From an uncultured Nioella sp. (GTDB lineage: Bacteria; Pseudomonadota; Alphaproteobacteria; Rhodobacterales; Rhodobacteraceae), in assembly GCA_947498125.1 (NCBI GenBank), contig CANMJH010000001.1:930001-994000 (forward strand): a stretch of DNA of 64,000 nt, read 5' to 3'. Within the stretch, counting starts at the first letter, position 1. Every line of letters starts with the position of its first letter. A model generated the notes under the pieces. That model did no database searches, was not told the origin of the DNA, and saw only the letters and a program-made list of their open reading frames with translations. Below are positions 19,606-27,520 of the stretch, in pieces. The translations under genes and the position numbers were made by a program.

Positions 19606-20604
19606 TTACATCGCCGAGGCAGCTGCAACCGCAGCGACCCAAGCGTCATAAGTTTCGGCACCAACTTCATCGCGATACTGCAGGCGCACGCTTTCTGTTT
19701 GCTCTGCGAAAAGCAGACGTTCTTCGGCAGACAGTTCATAAACCTCAACACCTGCGGCGCGGATTACATCCAACTGGTCCGCTGATTCAGATGTTACCAA
19801 CTCTTGCTGGTAGACGGTTGCTTCTGCGATGGAGTCGCGGATCAACTGCTGATGCTCGTCCGAAAGACCTTCTAGGAAGCTGGTGCTCACAACTGGAATA
19901 TAAACCGCAAACACGTGACCTGTGGTCGAAAGATAGCTCTGCACTTCGTAGAACCGCTGCGACGTGATAATCGCCAACGGGTTTTCTTGCCCATCAATCA
20001 CGCCCTGCTGAAGCGCCGAATACACTTCACCAAAATTCATCGGCGTAGGGTTTGCACCAAGCGAAGAGAACGTCGCCACATGTGCAGGAACCTGCATTGT
20101 CCGAAGTTTCACACCTTCCAGATCGGCAGGCGAAATAACGGGGCGAATGTTGTTGGTGACATGACGCACACCCAGTTCCATCCAGCCCAGACCAGTCAGG
20201 CCCTGCGCTTCGAGGCGCTCTAGCATGCCATCGCCGGCTTCACCGTTAAGGACATCGAATGCGATTTCGGTGGACGCATACATATAAGGCAGTTCGATCA
20301 CCGCAAACGCCGGATCCCAGCCAGCAAAGAAGGACGAAGGTGGCATCGCCATATCCAAAACGCCCGTCTGGACGCCTTCGATCATTTCGCGGTCTGGACC
20401 CATTTGCGACGAAGGAAAGATCTGAACGTCAATCTCTCCATCGGAACCTGCCTCGACAAGTTCTTCAAATCGCAACAACGCACGATGCATGTGAAACGTT
20501 TCGCTGGCACCGTGGCCAATACGCATGATTGTATCTGCGGTTGCGGCTGTTCCTAGGCCAATGGCAGCGATTGCCCCGGCGGTGACAGCTAATTTCTTGA
20601 GCAT
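19606..20604 (-). CDS. dctP: TRAP transporter substrate-binding protein (DctP)
   Basis: The 332-residue periplasmic receptor has a signal peptide (MLKKLAVTAGAIAAIGLG...ATA). The family core includes FPSSQMGPDREMIEGVQTG, the carboxylate-binding Arg in EGVKLRTMQVP and the signature NFGEVYSALQQGVIDGQENP. The conserved Arg implies an organic acid or sugar acid ligand. AGGAGGATACC precedes the ATG. The gene starts 47 bp from the operator at 20651-20666. Confidence 0.94.
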   Translation of the reverse strand: MLKKLAVTAGAIAAIGLGTAATADTIMRIGHGASETFHMHRALLRFEELVEAGSDGEIDVQIFPSSQMGPDREMIEGVQTGVLDMAMPPSSFFAGWDPAFAVIELPYMYASTEIAFDVLNGEAGDGMLERLEAQGLTGLGWMELGVRHVTNNIRPVISPADLEGVKLRTMQVPAHVATFSSLGANPTPMNFGEVYSALQQGVIDGQENPLAIITSQRFYEVQSYLSTTGHVFAVYIPVVSTSFLEGLSDEHQQLIRDSIAEATVYQQELVTSESADQLDVIRAAGVEVYELSAEERLLFAEQTESVRLQYRDEVGAETYDAWVAAVAAASAM

Positions 20605-20650
20605 GGTATCCTCCTATTAAGCTCGAAATGTCGTCAATTCGTAGCGTGAC

Positions 20651-20666
20651 ATCTGGTATATCAGAT
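20651..20666. promoter_or_regulatory. GntR-type operator between dctP and gntR
   Basis: ATCTGGTATATCAGAT, a 16-bp near-perfect palindrome in the 122-bp divergent region. It is 46 bp from the dctP ATG and 60 bp from the GTG chosen for gntR, well placed to control both directions. It is identical to the 16059 site read on the other strand. Confidence 0.8.
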
Positions 20667-20726
20667 CGTATATATACAAACAACGTTTTATTCGTTATGA
20701 TTATCCAAGAGTTGGAGGAGACGACC

Positions 20727-21413
20727 GTGAACGAGTTTAAATCTAAGGCGTTACGGCGACCGATCGCACTTGCTGACACGGCCGCTGGCACTATTCGACG
20801 GGCCATTATTGAAGGAGAATTTGCTCTTGGTGATCCGCTACCCGAGACTTTGCTCTCGAAAAAACTGGGAATCAGCAAGACGCCGATTCGAGAGGCATTG
20901 TCGCTTCTCAAGAAAGAAGGTTTGGTAGTCAGCATTTCGCAGCGCGGCAGCTTTGTATTCACCCTTACGATAGATTGCATTCACCAACTTTGCGCCTATC
21001 GCTATGCCATCGAGACGCTCGCTATCGACATGGCCTTGGCACATGCCGAAGACCAACTGATATCGGATTTGGGTCAAATCTGCGAAGATATGGTGCAGGC
21101 GCATTCCGAAGGGGATTTTCACGCCTATTTGGAACTGGATAGTGCCTTTCATGACGCGTTCTTTGCCAATTCAGGCAACGGTTATCTCAAAGCCTCCTAC
21201 CAGGCTATCTCGAGCAAAATCGCGACGATTAGAACCCATCTTTCACGCGGCCATAGCCGGACGGATCTTTCGCTAAAAGAGCATTTGAAAATCTACGAAC
21301 ACCTGCAGTCCGGCAACGTTCGCAGCGCCCGCTCGATCCTCAAAAAGCAAATTTTTCGCGGACATGAAGTTTACCCAGAGCTCATCCCCGCTGCGAACGC
21401 CGGAGCGCGCTGA
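20727..21413 (+). CDS. FCD-type GntR regulator, first in the lar operon
   Basis: The 228-residue protein has an N-terminal winged helix (TIRRAIIEGEFALGDPLPE, then LGISKTPIREALSLLKKEGL) and a C-terminal FCD ligand domain with likely metal ligands in LDSAFHDAFF and HLSRGHSRTDLS. GTG 20727 is chosen because GGAGGAG lies 6 bp before it; longer versions would run across the operator. The larC ATG follows one base after its stop. It is a clear paralog of the GntR at 34556. The likely effector is a substrate or product of the TRAP/LarA pathway. Confidence 0.9.
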   Translation: MNEFKSKALRRPIALADTAAGTIRRAIIEGEFALGDPLPETLLSKKLGISKTPIREALSLLKKEGLVVSISQRGSFVFTLTIDCIHQLCAYRYAIETLAIDMALAHAEDQLISDLGQICEDMVQAHSEGDFHAYLELDSAFHDAFFANSGNGYLKASYQAISSKIATIRTHLSRGHSRTDLSLKEHLKIYEHLQSGNVRSARSILKKQIFRGHEVYPELIPAANAGAR

Positions 21414-21414
21414 A

Positions 21415-22596
21415 ATGCATATTCACTTAGATATCGTGGGCGGCATATCGGGCGATATGTTTTCCGGGGCGCTGCTAGACCTCGATCCTTCCAAAGAGGT
21501 TCTTATCAAAGAACTGCCATCACTTCTGGGATTGGACAGTGACGCATCGCTTAGACGAGAAGATCGGGGCGATGGCGTTCTGAATGGGTCTGGGCTTTCG
21601 GTGAAATTGACATCGGCCCCTAGCGATCACAATCACACCCATTTCGGCACAATACGCGACATGATCTACCGGTCCGGGCTGTCCCAACCGGTTAAAGATC
21701 GCGCCCTAGATATTTTTCTACGGCTGGCAAAAGCGGAAGGCCACGTCCACTCAATCGAAATTGAAAAGGTCGCCTTTCACGAAGTTGGCGCATTAGATTC
21801 GATACTGGATATCGCCGCCGCCGCCACCCTGATCGACGCATTCGGCGCGTCGTCATGGTCAATGTCACCAATCCCAATCGGCTCGGGACGCATCAATTCA
21901 CAACACGGGGTTCTACCGGTTCCGGCGCCGGCCACCTTACTTCTGCTGGCCGGAATGGACGTGTTTGATGATGGTGTCTCGGGGGAACGCATCACACCAA
22001 CGGGCGCTGCAATCCTTGCACATCTTTCTCCTGAGGGCGGCATGCCATCCAGGCCGATGAACCTCACTGCCTCTGGTATGGGTTTTGGCGAAAGAAAACT
22101 GGACGGTGTCCCTAATATCCTGAGGGCAATGTCGTTAAGCCCCCACCACGATTGGCAAAAAGAGCAAATGCTGAAACTTGCCTTTGAGGTGGACGATCAA
22201 ACGCCCGAGGATTTGGCCGCTGGCATAGAAGCACTTCGCCAAACCGACGGCGTCATTGATGTGATGAGTTCCAACACGATTGGAAAAAAGGGACGCCACG
22301 CCTTTTCCGTGCAGGTATTGTGCGATCCAATCAAAGAGAACGACGTCATAAGGGCTTGCTTTGCGCAGACCACGACGCTTGGAATACGTAGCCAATTCGT
22401 GGGTCGGCATATTCTTAAGCGGCATCAAGTTACCGTCGACGGCGTAGGCGTAAAGCTCGCCAATCGCGGCGGAACACTTACGGCCAAGGCCGAATTTGAC
22501 GACATCAACCGACTTTCGGACGACAGCGCCAGCCGTTCGCGCTTGGCTTCACGGTCTCGCGACGCGGCACTTGCGCAGGAAGGGGCGATATCATGA
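21415..22596 (+). CDS. larC: Nickel insertion protein LarC
   Basis: LarC is the CTP-dependent nickel cyclometallase that inserts Ni into the pincer cofactor, the last step of NPN synthesis. The 393-residue protein begins with HLDIVGGISGDMFSGALLDL and has the His-rich stretch DHNHTH at 71-76, KVAFHEVGALDSILDI and RITPTGAAILA. In Lactiplantibacillus it is made by programmed frameshifting between larC1 and larC2; here it is one continuous frame. ATG 21415 comes directly after the gntR stop. It overlaps larE by 4 bp. Confidence 0.93.
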   Translation: MHIHLDIVGGISGDMFSGALLDLDPSKEVLIKELPSLLGLDSDASLRREDRGDGVLNGSGLSVKLTSAPSDHNHTHFGTIRDMIYRSGLSQPVKDRALDIFLRLAKAEGHVHSIEIEKVAFHEVGALDSILDIAAAATLIDAFGASSWSMSPIPIGSGRINSQHGVLPVPAPATLLLLAGMDVFDDGVSGERITPTGAAILAHLSPEGGMPSRPMNLTASGMGFGERKLDGVPNILRAMSLSPHHDWQKEQMLKLAFEVDDQTPEDLAAGIEALRQTDGVIDVMSSNTIGKKGRHAFSVQVLCDPIKENDVIRACFAQTTTLGIRSQFVGRHILKRHQVTVDGVGVKLANRGGTLTAKAEFDDINRLSDDSASRSRLASRSRDAALAQEGAIS

Positions 22597-23372
22597 AACG
22601 TCAACGCCTAGAGGCGATATTGCAATCGATTGGACCCGCCGCGCTGGCCGTGAGCGGTGGCATCGACAGCCTGACACTTGCGACTGTGGCATGTGGATTG
22701 GACAAGACCAGCACCGTCTTCCATGCGATTTCACCCGCTGTACCGAAAAAAGCAACAGATCGGGTCAGGCGATTGGCACAGCAAATGTACTGGCCTCTGG
22801 TCGAGATTGATGCGCGCGAGTTTCAAGATACCGACTACCGCGCGAACCCCGTAAATCGTTGCTTTTATTGCAAACAGAACCTCTACGGCACGATTTCCGT
22901 ACATACGGAAATGCAAATTCTGTCTGGTACAAATCTTGATGACATAGACGACTACCGCCCGGGCCTGCAGGCCGCCAGCCAGCAAGGTGTGCGCCATCCC
23001 TTCGTCGAGGCCGGCTTAGACAAAAACGATATACGCGCGCTTGCCAAAGATATCGGCCTCGACGAAATCTCGTCGCTTCCGGCGTCTCCCTGCCTTTCCA
23101 GCCGCGTGACAACGGGGATCCGTATTGATCCAATGGCTTTGGTCGCGATTGACCGAACAGAAGAAAACCTGCGCAATCATTTTTCCGTTGAAACGTTGCG
23201 TTGCCGGCTTTCGCCAGAAGGATATCGGATCGAGATTGACGCCAATAGCCTAGCGAAACTGGACGCGGCCGCTGTCGTTATCGCCGCTCAGAAAGCCCTG
23301 GGATCAGAATTTGAACAGGTGACCGTGGCACCTTACGAGCAAGGCAGTGCCTTTGTCGGGAGCCCCAGATGA
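22593..23372 (+). CDS. larE: Sulfur transferase LarE
   Basis: LarE activates the carboxylates of the pincer precursor with ATP and donates sulfur from its own cysteine. The 259 residues show the PP-loop SGGIDS at 21-26, NRCFYCKQNLYG with C90 and C93, and PASPCLSSRV with C167, which by position matches the sacrificial cysteine of the founding member. The ATGA overlaps with larC and larB indicate tight coupling. Confidence 0.93.
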   Translation: MKRQRLEAILQSIGPAALAVSGGIDSLTLATVACGLDKTSTVFHAISPAVPKKATDRVRRLAQQMYWPLVEIDAREFQDTDYRANPVNRCFYCKQNLYGTISVHTEMQILSGTNLDDIDDYRPGLQAASQQGVRHPFVEAGLDKNDIRALAKDIGLDEISSLPASPCLSSRVTTGIRIDPMALVAIDRTEENLRNHFSVETLRCRLSPEGYRIEIDANSLAKLDAAAVVIAAQKALGSEFEQVTVAPYEQGSAFVGSPR

Positions 23373-24052
23373 CCCTTAACGCCGACATCATCATGGATGA
23401 GGAAAGACGGTCGAGGGTCGGCGTCGACGAGGCGGTACTCTGCGAACAAAAATCGCCCGAACAGATCACGCAAATTGTTCGATCGAGTATTGAACATCGA
23501 AAGCGGCGTCTGTTCACCAGAATTTCCAACGATAAATTCCTGTCGCTTCCCCAAGACATTCAGAGCGATCTCAAATTTGACGGAATATCCCGCACTGCAG
23601 TTCTGGGAAGTGACGTTCGTTGTGAAGGAAAGCCAAAGGTCGCAATCGTTTCTGGTGGGTCTTCCGACGCGCCAGTGGTCGCCGAAGCCCAGACAACCCT
23701 CGCGTTTCACGGTATTCCCAGCTTGATTATTTCCGATGTGGGTGTCGCTGGCCTTTGGCGCCTGATGTCACGTGTTGACGAGATCGCAGAAATACCGATC
23801 GTGTTGGCCGTGGCGGGGATGGATGCCGCGCTTCCGACTGTCTTGGCGGGTCTTGTTCCGTCCGTGGTGATCGGCGTTCCGTGTTCAACGGGCTATGGCG
23901 CATCCCATCATGGGCAGACCGCTTTGAACGCCATGCTTGCAAGTTGCGCGCCGGGGCTGACAGTCACCAATATCGACAACGGGTATGGCGCGGCCTGTGC
24001 AGCTATACGCGTTGCCAATATGCTAAATCTTGCGGCACACCCCGGCGATTAG
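23369..24052 (+). CDS. larB: Pyridinium biscarboxylic acid synthase LarB
   Basis: LarB carboxylates and hydrolyses nicotinic acid adenine dinucleotide, the first step to the nickel-pincer cofactor. The 227-residue protein has a C-terminal PurE-like domain with VAIVSGGSSDAPVVAEAQ at about 91-108, GVPCSTGYGASHHGQTAL, SCAPG with C193 (likely the adduct cysteine) and NIDNGYGAA. Last gene of gntR-larC-larE-larB. Its stop is only 7 bp from the stop of the convergent cupin gene, with no terminator between them. Confidence 0.92.
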   Translation: MTLNADIIMDEERRSRVGVDEAVLCEQKSPEQITQIVRSSIEHRKRRLFTRISNDKFLSLPQDIQSDLKFDGISRTAVLGSDVRCEGKPKVAIVSGGSSDAPVVAEAQTTLAFHGIPSLIISDVGVAGLWRLMSRVDEIAEIPIVLAVAGMDAALPTVLAGLVPSVVIGVPCSTGYGASHHGQTALNAMLASCAPGLTVTNIDNGYGAACAAIRVANMLNLAAHPGD

Positions 24053-24059
24053 TTTTTGG

Positions 24060-24587
24060 TCAACGGATGAACTGATCTACATAATCGGCACCAAGGCCGA
24101 CCTCTTCATAATGTTTGCGGCACAGGTCGATCTTGGTGAAAACATCCTCGTAGCCCAAGACTTCTCCATAGGGGTCAACGTAGCACATCACGCCGTTCAC
24201 CTGAAAATAGGTGATCATCTCTTCGACCCCGTCGGGTACGACAAGTGTGTGCGTTTCGCCGGGGGGTTCATACACATATGAGCCCGGTGTCGCTTCCCAA
24301 TCATGTTCAAGATAGTGCCAGCGCCCTTTCAGAACCCAGCCGTGCACCTCTTGAGGATGCCGGTGGCGCGAAAGCACCCCGGCTTTTTTGACCTTCAAGA
24401 GGTTCATCCAATAGCCTTGCGACCGATTAAGGCACAAAGGCCGGAACCAGACATTTTCGGCCTGTGGAACCCAAATGCGATCATCATCCGGCACCGCGTC
24501 AGGGACGACGATTTCGGACAAGGCATCCTTGGGAAATGGAAGTTGATAGGGTGTGCGGGGGTCGTGATCATTCTTTTGGATTGGCAT
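24060..24587 (-). CDS. Cupin protein, dihydroxyacetophenone-dioxygenase-like
   Basis: A 175-residue single-domain cupin. Metal ligands are visible in SRHRHPQEVHGWVLKG (His, His, Glu) and in PPGETHTLVV (His). The flanking WVPQAENVWFRPLC and VDPYGEVLGYEDVF resemble proteins annotated as 2,4'-dihydroxyacetophenone dioxygenase family. In this sugar-acid operon a role in aromatic ring chemistry is unlikely; an isomerase or oxygenase acting on a pathway intermediate is more plausible, but unknown. ATG 24587 is chosen (GAGGA upstream); it is last in the 12-gene operon. Confidence 0.75.
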   Translation of the reverse strand: MPIQKNDHDPRTPYQLPFPKDALSEIVVPDAVPDDDRIWVPQAENVWFRPLCLNRSQGYWMNLLKVKKAGVLSRHRHPQEVHGWVLKGRWHYLEHDWEATPGSYVYEPPGETHTLVVPDGVEEMITYFQVNGVMCYVDPYGEVLGYEDVFTKIDLCRKHYEEVGLGADYVDQFIR

Positions 24588-24594
24588 GAGGTCC

Positions 24595-25299
24595 TCACAT
24601 TGCGCTGTAGCCGCCATCGACGGGATAGACAGAGCCGGTTACAAAACTGGCGGCATCTGACACCAGCCAGGCCACCAGCTCACTGACTTCGTTTGGTTCG
24701 CCCCATCGGCCCATAGCGGTTCGGGCCATTATCGGGTCATTACGAGATGGATCGGCCTGCAACTGTTCGGTCATTTCGGTTGCAATCCAACCGGGGGCAA
24801 TTGCGTTCACTCTGACGCCATCACTTGCCCAACGTCCTGCAAGCGCCTTGGTCAGCTGAGCCACCCCGCCCTTTGACGCGGAATAGGCCGGAACCAAAGG
24901 CCCGCCAAAATAGCTGAGCATTGACGCGGTGTTCACAATGGACCCACCGCTTTGTGACAACAGTGGATGTGCTGCCAGACATGCGCGCATCGTGCCTGTT
25001 AAATTGATGTTGATGACGGTTTCGAATACGTCGATTTCATATTCCAGACCGCGCCGAAGGATGCCTGCGCAATTGACAAGCGCATCTAGCCTATCAATCC
25101 CCGCAAACAGTTTCTTAAGCGATGTCATGTCGCGCACATCGGCCAAGGCCAGCGTAATTTCCGAAGGCCCATCAAAGGCGTCGATTTCTGTCTGGGAGGC
25201 AGACGCCGCGATCACATCCCAACCTGCGTCATGAAGCGACTTTGCGACCGACGCACCGATACCTCGCGTACCTCCTATAACAACGGCGGTTTTGCTCAT
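24595..25299 (-). CDS. SDR-family oxidoreductase
   Basis: The 234-residue short-chain dehydrogenase has the cofactor motif GGTRGIGASVA, NCAG, a Ser in VNTASMLS and catalytic YSASK. It ends with FVTGSVYPVDGGYS, as in FabG-like and sugar dehydrogenases. It overlaps dgoA by 4 bp, so it likely oxidises the sugar or a keto-deoxy intermediate of the same pathway. Substrate unknown. Confidence 0.9.
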   Translation of the reverse strand: MSKTAVVIGGTRGIGASVAKSLHDAGWDVIAASASQTEIDAFDGPSEITLALADVRDMTSLKKLFAGIDRLDALVNCAGILRRGLEYEIDVFETVININLTGTMRACLAAHPLLSQSGGSIVNTASMLSYFGGPLVPAYSASKGGVAQLTKALAGRWASDGVRVNAIAPGWIATEMTEQLQADPSRNDPIMARTAMGRWGEPNEVSELVAWLVSDAASFVTGSVYPVDGGYSAM

Positions 25300-25928
25300 A
25301 CCTGTGCCGCCTTTGTCATGGCGGCGACGAAGTTTTCAGCCGCTCGTCCAACCTCTTCGGAACTTTTTCCTGGTTTATAAAGCGCGGATCCCAGTCCAAA
25401 ACCATTGGCACCGACCGCGATGTAATCGGCAATCGTTTCTGGTGAAACTCCGCCAACGACGGCAATCAAAGCGTCTTGAGGAAGCACCGCACGCATGGCT
25501 TTCACGACATTCGGGGGAACCAATTCAGCGGGAAATATCTTGAGAACGGAAGCACCCAGTTTAAGCGCCTTGAAGGCTTCGGTTGGGGTCATTATGCCCG
25601 GGCACCACGCTACATCCAGATCGACCGACCGGCTGCCAACCTCTTCTTCGACATTGGGTGAGACGATAACTCGGCCACCAGCTGCAACCACCTCTTCGAC
25701 CTGCGTCGCGGTTAGTACGGTCCCTGCCCCAACGATCATCTTGTCACCCAACGCGTCAGCGATGCGCCGGATTGAAACAAGCGGCTCAGGCGAGTTTAGC
25801 GGGACTTCAACGATGCGAAAGCCAGCGTCATAAAGAGCTTGAGCCATTTCCACGGCTTCATCCGGGTTCAATCCTCGGAGAATCGCAATCAGCGGGTTTG
25901 CCGTTATGGCTTCGTTCCAAGAAATCAT
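25296..25928 (-). CDS. dgoA: 2-dehydro-3-deoxy-6-phosphogalactonate aldolase
   Basis: It cleaves 2-keto-3-deoxy-6-phosphogalactonate to pyruvate and glyceraldehyde 3-phosphate. The 210-residue KDPG/KDPGal aldolase has PLIAILRG at 12-19, EVPLNSP with catalytic Glu41, GAGTVL and the Schiff-base lysine K130 in VLKIFPAE. The 'EVPLNSP' wording and the dgoK neighbour favour the galactonate over the gluconate type. Overlaps of 4 bp on both sides show coupling. Confidence 0.92.
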   Translation of the reverse strand: MISWNEAITANPLIAILRGLNPDEAVEMAQALYDAGFRIVEVPLNSPEPLVSIRRIADALGDKMIVGAGTVLTATQVEEVVAAGGRVIVSPNVEEEVGSRSVDLDVAWCPGIMTPTEAFKALKLGASVLKIFPAELVPPNVVKAMRAVLPQDALIAVVGGVSPETIADYIAVGANGFGLGSALYKPGKSSEEVGRAAENFVAAMTKAAQV

Positions 25929-26839
25929 GACAGAACCCCGGCGGATTTAGCGATTGCAAATTGCCCCATTGCGGCGGCGTCAGCGCTCGCCCTTTCTGTC
26001 GCGATGCCCGCGATCTCCAACGCGACTTCGTACCTGCGCGTCAGCTCGTCATTTGCAACGATTGTAACCTTTTTCGTTTTCGGAATTCCGGCCAAAGCTG
26101 CGGCGATTTCTGACCCAATCAAAAGACCCGAAAGATAGTCACCGGTCTGCTCTTTCGAGATTTTTTCGAATAGAGCGAGAGTACGAACATGAAAAAGCCT
26201 TTCCAAAAGCTTTACCGATCCGTCAAGTCCAGCGGAAACCCCAAGGCGAAACCCTTCATCACTTTCAGGTCCATCTTCCACAAACGTTCCGAGGATCGTG
26301 TGGTTTTTGAGTGCAGCAAAGACATCGCCGGTCATAAAGGTCGAGAAATTCTCGATACGGCCATCTTGAACGGTTACCCATTTGCTGTGCGTGCCGGGCA
26401 TGACGAATACCCCATCGCCCTGCGCCGAAACGCCCACAATTTGAGTTTCCTCGCCCCGCATCACATCCGGAGCGCCGTCGTTTTCAGTCGAGAGGCCCGT
26501 AATGAAATTGATCGTAACGCCCGAAGTGGTGGTCAGTGGCACAAGCGCTTTTGCGAATTCCACCGGACCGGCCGGCGCAGACTGGTAGGGCGTTTCCAGC
26601 CAACCGTTGCGGCTTGTGATCATGCCAGAGGCAACGACAGGCACGTCGTGACCGTCGAGCCAATCGCTGACCAAACGTTCGAAAGCGGTTTCAAACGCTC
26701 CGTTTTTCACGGACATAATTCCTGAAGGTTCGTAGCGGGATTCCAAGACCTCTCCGTCACCCGACAACAGGAACGCCCTCAACGAGGACGTCCCCCAATC
26801 TAACCCGATCAGGGCAGGATCAGATACGACCGAATTCAT
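25925..26839 (-). CDS. dgoK: 2-dehydro-3-deoxygalactonokinase
   Basis: DgoK phosphorylates 2-keto-3-deoxygalactonate at C6 with ATP, producing the substrate of DgoA. The 304 residues begin with LIGLDWGTSSLRAFLLSGDG, the phosphate-binding motif, and contain GMITSRNGWLETPY, FVMPGTHSKWVTV, FMTGDVFAAL and GLLIGSEIAAAL. The start overlaps the upstream RraA-like gene by 20 bp. No galactonate dehydratase (dgoD) lies in this window, so its substrate must come from a gene elsewhere or from a different route. Confidence 0.92.
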   Translation of the reverse strand: MNSVVSDPALIGLDWGTSSLRAFLLSGDGEVLESRYEPSGIMSVKNGAFETAFERLVSDWLDGHDVPVVASGMITSRNGWLETPYQSAPAGPVEFAKALVPLTTTSGVTINFITGLSTENDGAPDVMRGEETQIVGVSAQGDGVFVMPGTHSKWVTVQDGRIENFSTFMTGDVFAALKNHTILGTFVEDGPESDEGFRLGVSAGLDGSVKLLERLFHVRTLALFEKISKEQTGDYLSGLLIGSEIAAALAGIPKTKKVTIVANDELTRRYEVALEIAGIATERASADAAAMGQFAIAKSAGVLS

Positions 26840-27506
26840 TCAACAAATCCTCTACGGTCTTGCCCTTAGCTACCCATTTGCGGGTTTCTTCTTCGCGGTC
26901 AGCCTGTTCCTGAGCAAGTTTTACGACCTCTTCCGCCTTCGCCAGCGGAACAACGACAACACCCATCAGGTCCGCGACGATAAAATCACCGGGGTTCACC
27001 ACCACGCCGCCACAGGCAATAGGAACGTTAATCGAGAGCTCTTCCTTGCGACCTGAGAACATCGTGTGAGTTCCGCGCGGCGTAATTGAGCGGGTCCAGA
27101 TCGGCCATTTGATATCTTCCAGCTCGTCCGTATCGCGCCCGGCACCGTCGACAATCATGCCGCGGATGCCACGGTTCTGGGCCAAGCCGCCCATCAGACC
27201 GCCGCAGACAGATGTGTTTTCACCACCTGCATCAACCACAATAACATCACCTTCACTTCCCATCTCAAGGGCGCGAAGTGGATCCACGAGGTCGCCTTTA
27301 GACAGTTGAACCGTGATCGCTTGTCCGGTGACTTTCGAGCGGAAAGCCGGCTTGATGCCACTATCCATTACATTTGTGCGGTACTGAACATCTGCAAAAA
27401 TCGCAGCGGCTGAGTAAGCCTGAATGACTTTGTCGAATTTTGCGAGCAAGTCGGGGCGACGCTCAAAGTCATTGAAGACTTTAAGATCTGTGCAAACTTC
27501 TGGCAT
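26820..27506 (-). CDS. RraA-like protein (HMG/CHA aldolase superfamily)
   Basis: The 228-residue protein belongs to the RraA/'dimethylmenaquinone methyltransferase' superfamily. Catalytic members are divalent-metal aldolases or decarboxylases of 4-hydroxy-2-oxo acids; E. coli RraA instead regulates RNase E. The signatures VVVDAGGENTSVCGGLMGGL, RGIRGMIVDGAGRD and PIWTRSITPRGT hold the expected substrate Arg and metal-binding Asp. It sits between a hydroxyacid dehydrogenase and dgoK, so a lyase, dehydratase or decarboxylase step is more likely than RNase regulation. Confidence 0.85.
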   Translation of the reverse strand: MPEVCTDLKVFNDFERRPDLLAKFDKVIQAYSAAAIFADVQYRTNVMDSGIKPAFRSKVTGQAITVQLSKGDLVDPLRALEMGSEGDVIVVDAGGENTSVCGGLMGGLAQNRGIRGMIVDGAGRDTDELEDIKWPIWTRSITPRGTHTMFSGRKEELSINVPIACGGVVVNPGDFIVADLMGVVVVPLAKAEEVVKLAQEQADREEETRKWVAKGKTVEDLLNEFGRI

Positions 27507-27520
27507 TTCTTTGAACTCCT

